From positions 1 through 64,000 of the forward strand of contig CADAEK010000011.1 of assembly GCA_902786925.1 (NCBI GenBank): DNA of 64,000 nt. Direction: 5' to 3'. Below the pieces are notes generated by a model, which made no database searches, was not told the origin of the DNA, and saw nothing but the letters and a program-made list of their open reading frames with translations. Below are positions 1 to 9,005 of this stretch, piece by piece (within the stretch, counting starts at the first letter, position 1; each line of letters opens with the position of its first letter). A program made the position numbers and the translations under genes. This DNA comes from an uncultured Bacteroidales bacterium. GTDB lineage: Bacteria; Bacteroidota; Bacteroidia; Bacteroidales; Bacteroidaceae.

Positions 1-1529
1 TACTTTTTCTTGTTGAAGGAATATTCCACTTCGCCTTTGTATTTCCATTTAGCATCTTTTGTGCCATAAGCACCATAGCCTCTTACAAAGAGGTGAGGCG
101 AGAGGTTGCCGGTAGTTTGCAAGCTACCTTGGTAGCGCATGCCATCAATGTCGTTGTATGATACGATTGAGTTCAGCGGAATGAAGTCAATCTTATTGGG
201 TTTGGGAGTTAGCTCAACAGAGTTTTCCACCACTGCTGTGAGCAGAAATTTCCAGAAGCCGCCGAGGTTTTCGCTGATGTTGTCCACAGCCTTGCCCAGA
301 TTGTCCTCCGACTTGCTCAGTGGCACAGGTCGGATAGATGCCCAATAGGTGGAATCCCGGAACTCTGCGTCCTTCATGACTAAATCCATTTGTGGCGACT
401 TGAAGGCCTTCTGGTCTGTGATGGGGGCAAAACTATAGTTATTGTATTCGGTGTAGCGCTGTCCTTGGAACTTCAGAGCGCCATACAAACCGCTTAATTC
501 TACAATCATGTTGTCCACTTTCACCACGCGTTCACCTGTGGGGAGGGTCATGAAGTCTTGAATCACCATCAGGTTATCCACAAAGTTCACGCCCGAATGC
601 TTGGGCACATTCAGCACGGCACGCTTCACTTGGTTCAGCTTGTCATCCGTGATATAAAGATGTCCTGCAAAGCCGAAGTCCTGCGTGTTGTTAGGCAAGA
701 ACACCACATCGATGCAGCGTTCGTCGTCCACCATCAAGGTGTCCTGAATGTAGTAGTGATAGAAGCCGATAGCCTCGCTGGTAGAGATAGGGCTGATGAA
801 GGGGTGTTGCAAAAGGCGCACATTGTCCTTGTAGATGTCCACGTCGGTAAAGATGTCCTTTACCAGGTTTGTAATCATGTCACCCGACGAGAGCATCGTT
901 TGGAAACCATCATTTCGCTTAGCGTGTACGGTGGTCTTTGTTGCCTTGGGGTTCTTTCGGTAGTTCTCTTCCGAAACGGTCTCCTCCACCAAGATAGGGA
1001 TAATCAGTTTACCTGTCTCAGGGCAAACTTCGGCCAGCAGCGTGTCCTTGGTGTTCTCGAGGTCGTTGCGTGAGAAGACTCTCTTCTCGTATTTGTCAAA
1101 ATGGTAATAATCCTTCTCCTTGATGTCGCTCAACTTTTTGTTGGCAATCACCTTGCGCATGAGGTCAACCGCAGGATTGTTCTTGCGTTTATAATGGATT
1201 TTGGTTTTCTTCACCACCACTTCTCCCAGCATGATGTCGTCGCTGAACATCTTGATGGTGCTGTGGATTTCATCCCTGCCTCTCTGCACCGTCACCGTCA
1301 CGGGCTTGTAGCCCAGATAGGTGATTTCGAATTTGTTGTAATTATCCAAAATGGGCAGCACAAAGTTTCCGTCCATGTCAGTTGAACGGCCCTCAGATGT
1401 GCCGATATATTTCACGGCTGCATAAGGGATAGGCTCGCCTGTGGCGCCATCAACCACTTGGCCATAAAACTGGGCCTTTGTGACGAGGGCACAAAGGGCG
1501 AACAAAAGGGATAAGGATATTTTACGCAT
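1..1529 (-). CDS. DUF5686 family outer-membrane protein with carboxypeptidase-regulatory-like N-terminal domain (partial)
   Basis: Translating the minus strand from the ATG at 1529 gives 509 codons with no stop before the window edge, so the C-terminal part is missing. The N-terminus is a signal peptide (MRKISLSLLFALCALVTKAQ). It is followed by a carboxypeptidase-regulatory-like beta-sandwich (about residues 20-105, with GQVVDGATGEPIPYAAV and YLGYKPVTV). The next part, with YHYYIQDTL and LPNNTQDFGFAGHLYI, resembles the DUF5686 proteins of Bacteroidota, which are usually about 800 residues and predicted to end in an outer-membrane barrel. The function is unknown; a surface or envelope role is inferred. 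It follows gpmI on the same strand, separated by a strong hairpin. Confidence 0.85.
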   Translation of the reverse strand, partial: MRKISLSLLFALCALVTKAQFYGQVVDGATGEPIPYAAVKYIGTSEGRSTDMDGNFVLPILDNYNKFEITYLGYKPVTVTVQRGRDEIHSTIKMFSDDIMLGEVVVKKTKIHYKRKNNPAVDLMRKVIANKKLSDIKEKDYYHFDKYEKRVFSRNDLENTKDTLLAEVCPETGKLIIPILVEETVSEENYRKNPKATKTTVHAKRNDGFQTMLSSGDMITNLVKDIFTDVDIYKDNVRLLQHPFISPISTSEAIGFYHYYIQDTLMVDDERCIDVVFLPNNTQDFGFAGHLYITDDKLNQVKRAVLNVPKHSGVNFVDNLMVIQDFMTLPTGERVVKVDNMIVELSGLYGALKFQGQRYTEYNNYSFAPITDQKAFKSPQMDLVMKDAEFRDSTYWASIRPVPLSKSEDNLGKAVDNISENLGGFWKFLLTAVVENSVELTPKPNKIDFIPLNSIVSYNDIDGMRYQGSLQTTGNLSPHLFVRGYGAYGTKDAKWKYKGEVEYSFNKKK

Positions 1530-1538
1530 GATAAAGAG

Positions 1539-1571
1539 TTGAAGAATTGGGGTGCGCCCCCAATTCTTCAA
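1539..1571 (-). terminator. Hairpin between gpmI and the DUF5686 gene
   Basis: A 14-bp perfect stem (TTGAAGAATTGGGG with its complement) and a 5-nt loop lie 11 bases after the gpmI stop. No strong U-run follows on the minus strand, so it may terminate inefficiently or stabilise the mRNA end. Confidence 0.55.
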
Positions 1572-1582
1572 ATTTATTAAAA

Positions 1583-3118
1583 TTAATCGTTGATAAGGCA
1601 CTTGCCGGTCATTTCCTTAGGCTGCTCCAGACCCATGATGTGGAGAATGGAAGGAGCCACGTCGGCCAGCACACCGTTCTCTACCTTGGCGTTCTTGTTC
1701 TCAGTCACGTAGATGAACGGAACAGGGTTGAGTGAGTGAGCGGTGTTAGGAGTACCGTCGGCATTCAGTGCGTTGTCGGCATTTCCGTGGTCAGCGATGA
1801 TGATAGTTTCGTAATCCATGCTCTTAGCGGTCTCTACCACCTCGTTCACACACTGGTCGATAGCCTTCACGGCAGCCTCAATTGCAGGATAAACACCTGT
1901 GTGGCCCACCATGTCGCCGTTGGCGAAGTTCACAACAATCCAGTCGTACTTGTTCTCCTTGATGGCAGCAACGAGCTTGTCCTTCACCTCGAAGGCAGAC
2001 ATCTCAGGCTTCAGGTCGTAGGTAGCCACCTTTGGTGAGTTCACCAGGATGCGGTCCTCGCCCTCGAAAGGTTCCTCACGTCCGCCGTTGAAGAAGAAGG
2101 TCACGTGTGCATACTTCTCAGTTTCTGCGGTGTGCAGCTGCTTCAGACCCTTGCTGGCGATGTATTCGCCGAGGGTGTTCTCTACGTTCTCCTTAGGGAA
2201 GAGGATGTGCACGCCAGTGAATGAAGCATCGTATGGAGTCATGCAGTAGTACTGGAGGTTAGGGATGGTCTTCATGCCCTGCTCTTCCATGTCCTGCTGA
2301 GTGAGAACAACTGTGAGCTCCTTGGCGCGGTCGTTGCGGTAGTTGAAGAAGATAACCACGTCGCCTTCCTTGATGCGACCGTCCACGTTGCAGTTGATGA
2401 GTGGCTCCATGAACTCGTCGGTGTTCTTGTGCTCCTCGGTGTGAGAGTCATAGCATGACTGCACGCCTTCCACCATGTCAGCTACTTCGCGGCCCTTGCC
2501 GTTCACGAGCTGGTCGTAAGCCACCTTGATGCGGTCCCAGCGCTTGTCGCGGTCCATTGCGTAGAAACGGCCAATGATAGAGGCGATAGCGCCAACACCC
2601 ACCTCGTCGATGTGCTTCTGCAGGTCGGCGATGAAGCCCTTACCAGACTTTGGGTCAGTGTCACGACCATCCATGAAGCAGTGCACATAGCAGTTCTCAA
2701 CACCATACACCTTGGCGATGTCGATGAGTTTCAGGATGTGGTCGAATGAAGAGTGCACGCCGCCCGTAGAAGTCAGGCCCATCAGGTGCACGCTCTTGCC
2801 GTTAGCCTTTGCGTAGCCGTATGCAGACTTGATTTCAGGATTCTCCAGAATAGAGTTGTCAGCGCAAGCGCGGTTAATCTTTACCAAGTCCTGGTACACG
2901 ATGCGTCCAGCACCGATATTGAGGTGTCCCACCTCTGAGTTGCCCATCTGTCCATCGGGAAGACCTACGTTCTCGCCCGAAGCCTGCAACTGAGAGTTAG
3001 GATAGTTTGCGTTCAGATAATCCATGTAAGGAGTTGGTGTCTGCGAAATCACGTCACCTTTACTTTTGTCACCGATTCCCCAACCATCGAGAATCATCAG
3101 AAGTGCTTTCTTTGCCAT
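1583..3118 (-). CDS. gpmI: 2,3-bisphosphoglycerate-independent phosphoglycerate mutase
   Basis: Interconverts 3- and 2-phosphoglycerate in glycolysis and gluconeogenesis in the cytoplasm, using two Mn ions and a phosphoserine intermediate. The 511-residue length is normal for the family. Metal ligand D11 lies in MILDGWG, the catalytic serine is S61 in GNSEVGH, and the C-terminal metal site appears as ADHGNADN near residues 440-449. The alkaline-phosphatase-like and phosphotransfer domains both look complete. The ATG at 3118 gives the expected [14 protein letters not shown] start. A TAACTTTG box lies about 80 bases upstream, with a palindrome at the predicted transcript start. Confidence 0.98.
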   Translation of the reverse strand: MAKKALLMILDGWGIGDKSKGDVISQTPTPYMDYLNANYPNSQLQASGENVGLPDGQMGNSEVGHLNIGAGRIVYQDLVKINRACADNSILENPEIKSAYGYAKANGKSVHLMGLTSTGGVHSSFDHILKLIDIAKVYGVENCYVHCFMDGRDTDPKSGKGFIADLQKHIDEVGVGAIASIIGRFYAMDRDKRWDRIKVAYDQLVNGKGREVADMVEGVQSCYDSHTEEHKNTDEFMEPLINCNVDGRIKEGDVVIFFNYRNDRAKELTVVLTQQDMEEQGMKTIPNLQYYCMTPYDASFTGVHILFPKENVENTLGEYIASKGLKQLHTAETEKYAHVTFFFNGGREEPFEGEDRILVNSPKVATYDLKPEMSAFEVKDKLVAAIKENKYDWIVVNFANGDMVGHTGVYPAIEAAVKAIDQCVNEVVETAKSMDYETIIIADHGNADNALNADGTPNTAHSLNPVPFIYVTENKNAKVENGVLADVAPSILHIMGLEQPKEMTGKCLIND

Positions 3119-3174
3119 AGTTTCTGTCTGTTTTTTTATAATTGATTATTGATGTAGATATTGCGTGTCCTTCC

Positions 3175-3191
3175 TGTGTGCTATGCACACA
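3175..3191 (-). promoter_or_regulatory. Palindrome at the predicted gpmI transcription start
   Basis: TGTGTGC-TAT-GCACACA is a perfect 7-bp inverted repeat just downstream of the gpmI -7 box. It could be an operator or a 5' mRNA hairpin; the sequence alone does not decide. Confidence 0.4.
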
Positions 3192-3199
3192 TTAGGGCG

Positions 3200-3207
3200 C
3201 AAAGTTA
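3200..3207 (-). promoter_or_regulatory. -7 promoter box for gpmI
   Basis: TAACTTTG on the minus strand matches the Bacteroidota -7 consensus TAnnTTTG. No well-spaced -33 TTTG was found. The predicted leader is about 75 nt. Confidence 0.6.
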
Positions 3208-3303
3208 CGAAAAAGAAGTGAAAAGTAGTCTGCAAACGAGGAAAATATGAATGCTCAGCCCCACTTTTAGGCGCATTCGAGGATATGGTTTGCCGAAAAG
3301 CTG

Positions 3304-3311
3304 TACCTTTG
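3304..3311 (+). promoter_or_regulatory. -7 promoter box for the GSCFA gene
   Basis: TACCTTTG ends nine bases before the ATG at 3320, so the transcript would be almost leaderless. This argues against the further upstream in-frame start at 3251. Confidence 0.55.
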
Positions 3312-3319
3312 TATCTGAA

Positions 3320-4270
3320 ATGGAACTGATGACACGCATAGACATTCCGGTTTCGGAGTGGAAAATTGAGGCCGGCGCCAAGGTGCTGCTGGTGGGTTCG
3401 TGCTTTGCCGATGAGATAGGAGAGAAGATGAAGCGAGGAGGCTTTGAGGCGATGGTGAATCCGTTCGGCACGCTCTACAATCCGGCCAGCATTGCCGCCA
3501 GTTTGTTAAGGAGCATCAGTGAGAAAGAGGTAGCACTGCCCCGCATGGAACAAAGTGGTGCTTCCTGCACCTCTGAACCGACATCGTCGACGTCGGTCGA
3601 CCGATGTCGACGACGTCGGTCAACCGATGTCGACGACGTCGTTTTTGAGGATGCGAGTGGTGTGTGGCATTCGTGGATGCATCACAGCAGTTTTTCCTCA
3701 CCCGATGTGGGCACATTGGTGGAGCGCATCAACGGTGTCACCCATCGTGTGGCAGACTTCCTGCGCCAGGCGGATGTGCTGATTGTCACGTTGGGCACTG
3801 CTATCATCTACCGCATGAAGGAGAGTGGCATGCTTGTGGCCAACTGCCACAAACAGCCTGACAGCCTCTTTGTGAGGGAGCGGATGAACACTTACGACAT
3901 TGTTGACCAGTGGCAGATGCTCTTGCAGCTGCTGGAGAGCGTGAATCCCAAACTGAAGGTCATTTTCACCGTGAGCCCTATTCGCCATAAGCGTGATGGC
4001 TATCACGTCAACCAGCTTTCAAAGGGCGTTTTGCTGCAGGCTGTGGATGAGATGGGAGTGGAGTATTTCCCTTCCTACGAAATCATGATGGACGAGCTGC
4101 GTGACTACCGCTTCTATGCCGATGACATGATTCATCCTTCCGAAAAGGCGGTGGAGTACATCTGGCGCCGATTTCAGGACACCTATATGGACAACAAGAC
4201 CCGCGATGCGGTGGCGAGGGCCACGAAGGAATGGGCACGCCAACAACACAGGCAAATAGTTGACAGTTAA
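3320..4270 (+). CDS. GSCFA domain protein, SGNH-hydrolase-like, with an in-frame repeat insertion
   Basis: The GSCFA signature is at residues 26-30 (LLVGSCFADEIG). It is followed by NPFGTLYNPASIA, WMHHSSFSSP, VTLGTA and, near the C-terminus, DDMIHPSEKAVEYIWRRF, a typical late Asp/His segment of SGNH-like hydrolases. The substrate is unknown. Residues about 84-110 (ending in RCRRRRSTDVDDVVFE) are encoded by a palindromic repeat element and do not look like the family; the frame stays open through it. The start at 3320 was chosen because the box TACCTTTG lies just upstream. The 3' end runs into AGTTGAC/AGTTAAA heptads. murF-alr follows after 14 bases, probably in the same transcript. Confidence 0.88.
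   Translation: MELMTRIDIPVSEWKIEAGAKVLLVGSCFADEIGEKMKRGGFEAMVNPFGTLYNPASIAASLLRSISEKEVALPRMEQSGASCTSEPTSSTSVDRCRRRRSTDVDDVVFEDASGVWHSWMHHSSFSSPDVGTLVERINGVTHRVADFLRQADVLIVTLGTAIIYRMKESGMLVANCHKQPDSLFVRERMNTYDIVDQWQMLLQLLESVNPKLKVIFTVSPIRHKRDGYHVNQLSKGVLLQAVDEMGVEYFPSYEIMMDELRDYRFYADDMIHPSEKAVEYIWRRFQDTYMDNKTRDAVARATKEWARQQHRQIVDS
3561..3658 (+). repeat. Palindromic repeat element, copy A, inside the GSCFA gene
   Basis: The element begins CTTCCTGCACCTCT and ends TTTTTGAGGATGCG. In between are three units of 23 bp built on ACCGATGTCGACGACGTCGG. From CCTCT to GAGG it measures 81 bp, exactly as in copy B at 21178-21274. Because 81 is a multiple of three, the host frame is kept. Confidence 0.8.
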
Positions 4271-4284
4271 AGAGTTAAAGAAAT

Positions 4285-6744
4285 ATGTATACGATTGATG
4301 AGATTGCGCAAGTGATTGGCGCACAGAGAAGAGGAACGGCTGCGGCTACCATCAACTGGTTGTTGATAGACAGTCGAAGCTTATGTTTCCCGGATGAGAC
4401 ACTATTCTTTGCCTTAAAGACGGAGAAAAACGACGGACATAAGTATATCGAGGAGCTGTATAGAAGAGGCGTGAGGAATTTTGTGGTGGAGGACATTCCT
4501 CTTCCTGTCTCTTCGATGGCAGCAGGCGCCCTGGGAGGATGCAACTTCCTGGTGGTAAAGTCGCCTCTGCAAGCTTTGCAGGACCTTGCGGCCTATCATC
4601 GCAGTAAGCTGAACATCCCGGTTATTGGCATCACAGGTTCAAATGGAAAGACCACCGTGAAGGAGTGGCTGTATCAGTTGCTGTCGCCCGACTTCAACGT
4701 GTGTCGTTCGCCTCGCAGCTACAACAGCCAAGTGGGTGTGCCGCTGAGTGTGTGGCTCATCAGTCCTCACAATGATGTGGCTCTTATCGAGGCAGGTATC
4801 TCGCAGCCGGGCGAAATGGCCAAACTGGAGCGCATCGTGAAGCCCACTATCGGCGTCATGACCAATCTGGGGGCAGCCCATCAGGAAAACTTCCTGAGTT
4901 ACGACATCAAGTGTGCAGAGAAGCTGCAACTGTTTCAGAACAGCCAAAAGGTAGTGCTAAACACCGACAATGTGACGGTGCTCCATGCCGCAGAAGCGCT
5001 GCCTGAGTGCGTTGAGCGTGTGAAACTGGAGGTGCGGAACGTGGAGAAGGAGAACGACCATGCGATTGTTCACTTTGAATATCAAGGAAGTGTGGGACAG
5101 TACACGATTCCCTTTATCGACGACGCCTCTATTGAGAACTCCATCACTTGTTTCTCAACCGTCCTCACGCTGGGAATGGGACTGTCGCTGGAGACCCTGT
5201 GTGACCGCATGAGCAAGCTGGAACCTGTGGCCATGCGCCTGGAGGTGAAGGCTGGCAAGAATGGCTGTACCTTGATTAACGATTCGTACAATTCGGATGT
5301 GCAGTCGCTGGACATTGCACTGGACTTCATGTGCCGTCGTCCTGAAACGAGAAAGCAGCACAGAACATTGATTCTGAGCGATATACTTCAAAGTGGAGAA
5401 TCTGCCAAGAGTCTCTATTCACGTGTAGCACAGATGGCGGCCTCAAGGGGCATCGAGAAGGTGATAGGTGTGGGCGAGGAACTGAGTGCCTGTGCCGATT
5501 ACTTCCCCATGAAGCACTATATGTTCCGTACGACAGAGGCCTTGATTCGCAGCGAGGAGTTCAACGCATTGAGCAATGAATTTATCCTGATTAAGGGTGC
5601 GCGTCAGTTCCGCTTCGACAAGGTGAGCGACCTGTTGACGCTGAAAGTGCACCAGACCATCTTGGAAGTCAATCTCAACGCCCTGGTCAACAACGTGCGC
5701 TATTACCGCCGATTCATGAACCCGGAGACCAAGATGGTGTGCATGGTGAAGGCGAGCGGTTACGGTGTAGGGTCGTTGGAAACCAGCAAGACGCTGCAGG
5801 ATAACGGTGTGGATTATCTGGCTGTGGCAGTGGCCGATGAGGGTGCTGACCTCCGTGAGGCGGGCATCACCGCCAACATCATGATAATGAATCCAGAAAC
5901 CACCTCGTTCAAGATGCTCTTCGACTATCGCCTGGAGCCAGAAGTGTTCAGCTTTGACTTGCTGGAGCAGCTGATACATGCGGCAGAGAAAGAGGGCATT
6001 ACCAACTTCCCTATCCACATTAAGCTTGACACAGGTATGCATCGTTTGGGCTTCAATCCACAGACGGAGATGCCTCGTCTCATCGAGCGGTTGCAACGTC
6101 AGACAGCCTTGGTGCCTTGCTCGGTGTTCAGTCACTTTGTAGGCAGCGATGGTGACGAGTTCGATGCATTCTCCCGTCAGCAGTTCAAACTCTACGATGA
6201 GGCTAGCCGTCAGTTGCAAGCGGCTTATTCACACAAGATTATTCGCCACATCTGCAATTCAGCCGGTATCGAGCACTTCCCCGAATACCATCTTGATATG
6301 GTCCGATTAGGCTTGGGCCTATATGGCATCAATGCGCGCAACAACCAAATTCTGAACAACGTGGCTACGCTGAAAACAACGATTCTGCAGATTCGTGATG
6401 TGCCTAAGGGCGACAGCATAGGCTATTCGCGCCGCACCATCTTGGAGCGCGACAGCCGCATTGCCGCCATTCCAATCGGTTATGCCGATGGACTGAACCG
6501 CCACTTGGGCAACCGCGGGTGCTATTGCCTTGTGAACGGTCAGAAGGCTGACTATGTGGGCAATATCTGCATGGATGTGTGCATGATTGATGTGACGGGC
6601 ATCGACTGCAAGGAAGGCGACCAAGTGGAGATTTTTGGTGACAACCTGCCTGTGACGGTGCTCAGCGATGCCTTAGGCACCATTCCATACGAAGTGCTCA
6701 CCTGCATCAGCAACAGGGTGCAGCGAGTGTATGTACAAGAATAA
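4285..6744 (+). CDS. murF-alr: Bifunctional UDP-N-acetylmuramoyl-tripeptide--D-Ala-D-Ala ligase / alanine racemase
   Basis: An 819-residue fusion for cell-wall precursor synthesis. The N-terminal half is MurF: the ATP loop GITGSNGKTTVKEW starts near residue 115, followed by YNSQVGVPLSVW and NDSYNSDVQSLD of the Mur ligase core. The C-terminal half (from about residue 454) is PLP-dependent alanine racemase: the PLP lysine is K489 in MVKASGYGVG, with HIKLDTGMHRLGF, SHF and SIGYSRR further on. The racemase makes D-alanine, used by Ddl for the dipeptide MurF attaches, so the fusion joins two steps of one pathway. The fusion is common in Bacteroidota. Confidence 0.96.
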   Translation: MYTIDEIAQVIGAQRRGTAAATINWLLIDSRSLCFPDETLFFALKTEKNDGHKYIEELYRRGVRNFVVEDIPLPVSSMAAGALGGCNFLVVKSPLQALQDLAAYHRSKLNIPVIGITGSNGKTTVKEWLYQLLSPDFNVCRSPRSYNSQVGVPLSVWLISPHNDVALIEAGISQPGEMAKLERIVKPTIGVMTNLGAAHQENFLSYDIKCAEKLQLFQNSQKVVLNTDNVTVLHAAEALPECVERVKLEVRNVEKENDHAIVHFEYQGSVGQYTIPFIDDASIENSITCFSTVLTLGMGLSLETLCDRMSKLEPVAMRLEVKAGKNGCTLINDSYNSDVQSLDIALDFMCRRPETRKQHRTLILSDILQSGESAKSLYSRVAQMAASRGIEKVIGVGEELSACADYFPMKHYMFRTTEALIRSEEFNALSNEFILIKGARQFRFDKVSDLLTLKVHQTILEVNLNALVNNVRYYRRFMNPETKMVCMVKASGYGVGSLETSKTLQDNGVDYLAVAVADEGADLREAGITANIMIMNPETTSFKMLFDYRLEPEVFSFDLLEQLIHAAEKEGITNFPIHIKLDTGMHRLGFNPQTEMPRLIERLQRQTALVPCSVFSHFVGSDGDEFDAFSRQQFKLYDEASRQLQAAYSHKIIRHICNSAGIEHFPEYHLDMVRLGLGLYGINARNNQILNNVATLKTTILQIRDVPKGDSIGYSRRTILERDSRIAAIPIGYADGLNRHLGNRGCYCLVNGQKADYVGNICMDVCMIDVTGIDCKEGDQVEIFGDNLPVTVLSDALGTIPYEVLTCISNRVQRVYVQE

Positions 6745-6762
6745 CAAAATGGGGAGAGTGCG

Positions 6763-8106
6763 TCAGAACTGGAAATAGATGAAGCTGACGGGTTCACCGC
6801 CAAACAAGACGGTGACGATGAAGAGCAGAAGATAGCAGCTGATGCGCACCCATTGTGAGGATTGCCATCCACGTTCTTTCCATTGGAAAGGGTGGGTGGC
6901 ATTTTTCATGCGCCATTCAGTCAGCACCAGCAAGGCGATGAGGAGCAGAGGCATACGGCTGCAAGATGGGGATGACAGCAGCGATAGGTCAAACATGCCC
7001 TTTAGATAGTCGAAGGCCATCGCGACATTCTCTGCCCGAAATAACACCCAGCCAATGACCACGAACAGGAAGGTGAATCGCTTGACAGGCAGGCGGTAGA
7101 TGAGGGCATGATAGGCTCCCCATAGCACGAATGTCCAGTTGCTGCCGTGCCACAAACCGCTCAACAGAAAGACGGCCAGCATGTTCAGCTGCTTTCGAAG
7201 GGTTCCTTTCCTGTTGCCGCCTAATGGGATATAGACGTAGTCCTTGAACCAGCCCATGAGCGTGATGTGCCACCGTCTCCAAAACTCCTGCATGGACGTG
7301 GCGAAGTAAGGCTTGTTGAAGTTCTGCGAAATGTGGATACCCAGCAACTTGGCAGAACCGATGGCCATGTCGCTGTAGCCGGAGAAATCGCCATATATCT
7401 GGAAGGTGAAATAGAGGGCGCCCAGCCATAAGGTGGGCAAATTGGCTGTGTTGTAGTTGGCAAAGATATAGTCCACCTGAGTGGCGCAGTTGTCGGCTAG
7501 CAGCATCTTCTTAACCAGTCCCCACAGAATGAGCCGCATGCCGTCGGTGGCCTGTTGACTGTCAAAATGCCGTTGCCGGTCGAATTGAGGCAAAAGGTTG
7601 CGCCCACGTTCGATAGGGCCTGCCACCAGTTGGGGAAAGAAACTGATGAAGGTCATGAACTGCACCAGCGAACGCGTGGGTGTGAGGTCGCGTCGGTAGC
7701 AGTCGATAACATAGCCCGAGAGTTGGAAGGTGTAGAAACTGATGCCTACGGGCAGGATGATGTGGAGGGTGGGCACATCGGCTTTCAAGCCTATGCCTGC
7801 CAATACAATAGCGAGATTCTCTGCAAAGAAGTTGAAATATTTGAATACGCCTAACACACCGAAGTTCAATGCTAATGACAGCGACAACCACGCTTTGTGG
7901 TGACCCTTCTGCATGGCGTGAACGAACAAGAAGTTCAGCAGGCAGGTGCCTACCATCAGCGCCAGGCATGGAACACTCCACCAACCATAGAACACCATGC
8001 TGGCCAGCAGAACGATGGCGTTCTGCTGCCGCTTGTTCCGTGCGCCCCAATAGAGCATGAAGACAATGGGGAGGAAGAGGAGGTATGTTAATGTGTTGAA
8101 GAGCAT
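6763..8106 (-). CDS. MBOAT family membrane O-acyltransferase (AlgI-like)
   Basis: A 447-residue multi-pass membrane protein. The N-terminus MLFNTLTYLLFLPIVFMLYW, the middle PVGISFYTFQLSGYVIDCYR and QEFWRRWHITL, and the catalytic histidine near residue 320 in LLSGLWHGSNW are characteristic of AlgI/DltB-type MBOAT proteins, which pass acetyl groups across the membrane to envelope polysaccharides. The gene overlaps the upstream SGNH-type gene by 19 bp, the usual MBOAT plus AlgJ/X-like pairing. The acceptor is probably a glycan made by neighbouring glycosyltransferases; that is inference. Confidence 0.92.
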   Translation of the reverse strand: MLFNTLTYLLFLPIVFMLYWGARNKRQQNAIVLLASMVFYGWWSVPCLALMVGTCLLNFLFVHAMQKGHHKAWLSLSLALNFGVLGVFKYFNFFAENLAIVLAGIGLKADVPTLHIILPVGISFYTFQLSGYVIDCYRRDLTPTRSLVQFMTFISFFPQLVAGPIERGRNLLPQFDRQRHFDSQQATDGMRLILWGLVKKMLLADNCATQVDYIFANYNTANLPTLWLGALYFTFQIYGDFSGYSDMAIGSAKLLGIHISQNFNKPYFATSMQEFWRRWHITLMGWFKDYVYIPLGGNRKGTLRKQLNMLAVFLLSGLWHGSNWTFVLWGAYHALIYRLPVKRFTFLFVVIGWVLFRAENVAMAFDYLKGMFDLSLLSSPSCSRMPLLLIALLVLTEWRMKNATHPFQWKERGWQSSQWVRISCYLLLFIVTVLFGGEPVSFIYFQF

Positions 8107-9005
8107 GAGGTGTGGTTGAGGTGGTCTTTGAGAATGTGGGTCAGCTTGGCTGCACCATATTGGTTGAGGTGGTCGGAGTCGTAAAAGTCATCGTCTGTGA
8201 AGCGTGGGTCTGCTTCCAGGTTAAGGTATTCAATATTGGGGTAGTCGCGTTGTAGCTTATGGAGCAGTTGTTTATTCTTGGCTACTTGACGTGGGTCCTC
8301 ATACTTCCGAAATTCGGTTGTCACAGGGGTGTTGAGTAGAAGAACCTTAATGCCTCTTACTCTACTGAAATCGAATATTTGACGTAAGAAGCCCTCGTTG
8401 AGCTGAAGAAGCTCTTCGTTGTGGTAGGTATTGCCCTCTGCGCGTCGTTGCCCATTGTTCCAGTTGGAGGGGCGTGTTTCTCGTCGGGCGGTGGTGCCCC
8501 ATCCTTGCTCGTCACACTTGTCATATAGAGGGTTGATGGTGGAAGCGAGCCTGTCCATGACCCACTTGGGGTGAAGGACTTCGAGGTTGTAGGTGCTGAA
8601 ACGTGAGTGGATGTCGCAATCCATGTAGATGCGGTAGCGTATAGCCCAGACGTCCATGTGAGGTTGGCTCTCAAGGTCTTCCCATGCCTGGAAATAGTCG
8701 AAGTCGAGAATGAGAGTCTGCAGGCTGTCTAAAGGATAGTGGTGCAAGAGGTAGTTGTCGTATCGGTAGGATTGGCTGTCGAATGCGAGGTTGAAAGCGT
8801 CTTTTCCCATCTGAGAAGTGCGGATACCGTACAGGTTATGGCTGTGTCCCAGCACGAGTGTCTTCACTTGCCGCGAATGCTGCAACATCCACTGGTGCTT
8901 GTTGCGGGCATCGTTGGGTAAGTTCTCCAACCATACTTCTACAGCTACCATCAGTGCTAGCAGGGGTAACACGAAAAGAAGGATTTTTGCAAGAAAGTGT
9001 TTCAT
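8088..9005 (-). CDS. SGNH/AlgJ-like protein, partner of the MBOAT acyltransferase
   Basis: A 305-residue protein with one N-terminal membrane anchor (about residues 4-22) and a periplasmic domain. GHSH at residues 53-56 and DSDHLNQYG near residue 280 match the first and last blocks of SGNH-type acyltransferases and esterases such as AlgJ. It probably completes acetyl transfer to the polysaccharide after export by the MBOAT protein. The start at 9005 gives an ATGA overlap with the upstream glycosyltransferase. A longer frame to 9137 lies inside that glycosyltransferase and is unlikely to be translated. Confidence 0.78.
   Translation of the reverse strand: MKHFLAKILLFVLPLLALMVAVEVWLENLPNDARNKHQWMLQHSRQVKTLVLGHSHNLYGIRTSQMGKDAFNLAFDSQSYRYDNYLLHHYPLDSLQTLILDFDYFQAWEDLESQPHMDVWAIRYRIYMDCDIHSRFSTYNLEVLHPKWVMDRLASTINPLYDKCDEQGWGTTARRETRPSNWNNGQRRAEGNTYHNEELLQLNEGFLRQIFDFSRVRGIKVLLLNTPVTTEFRKYEDPRQVAKNKQLLHKLQRDYPNIEYLNLEADPRFTDDDFYDSDHLNQYGAAKLTHILKDHLNHTSCSSTH

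Noticed and set aside
3251..3319. N-terminal extension of the GSCFA protein
   Set aside because: The extension spans the TACCTTTG promoter box and does not resemble the family.
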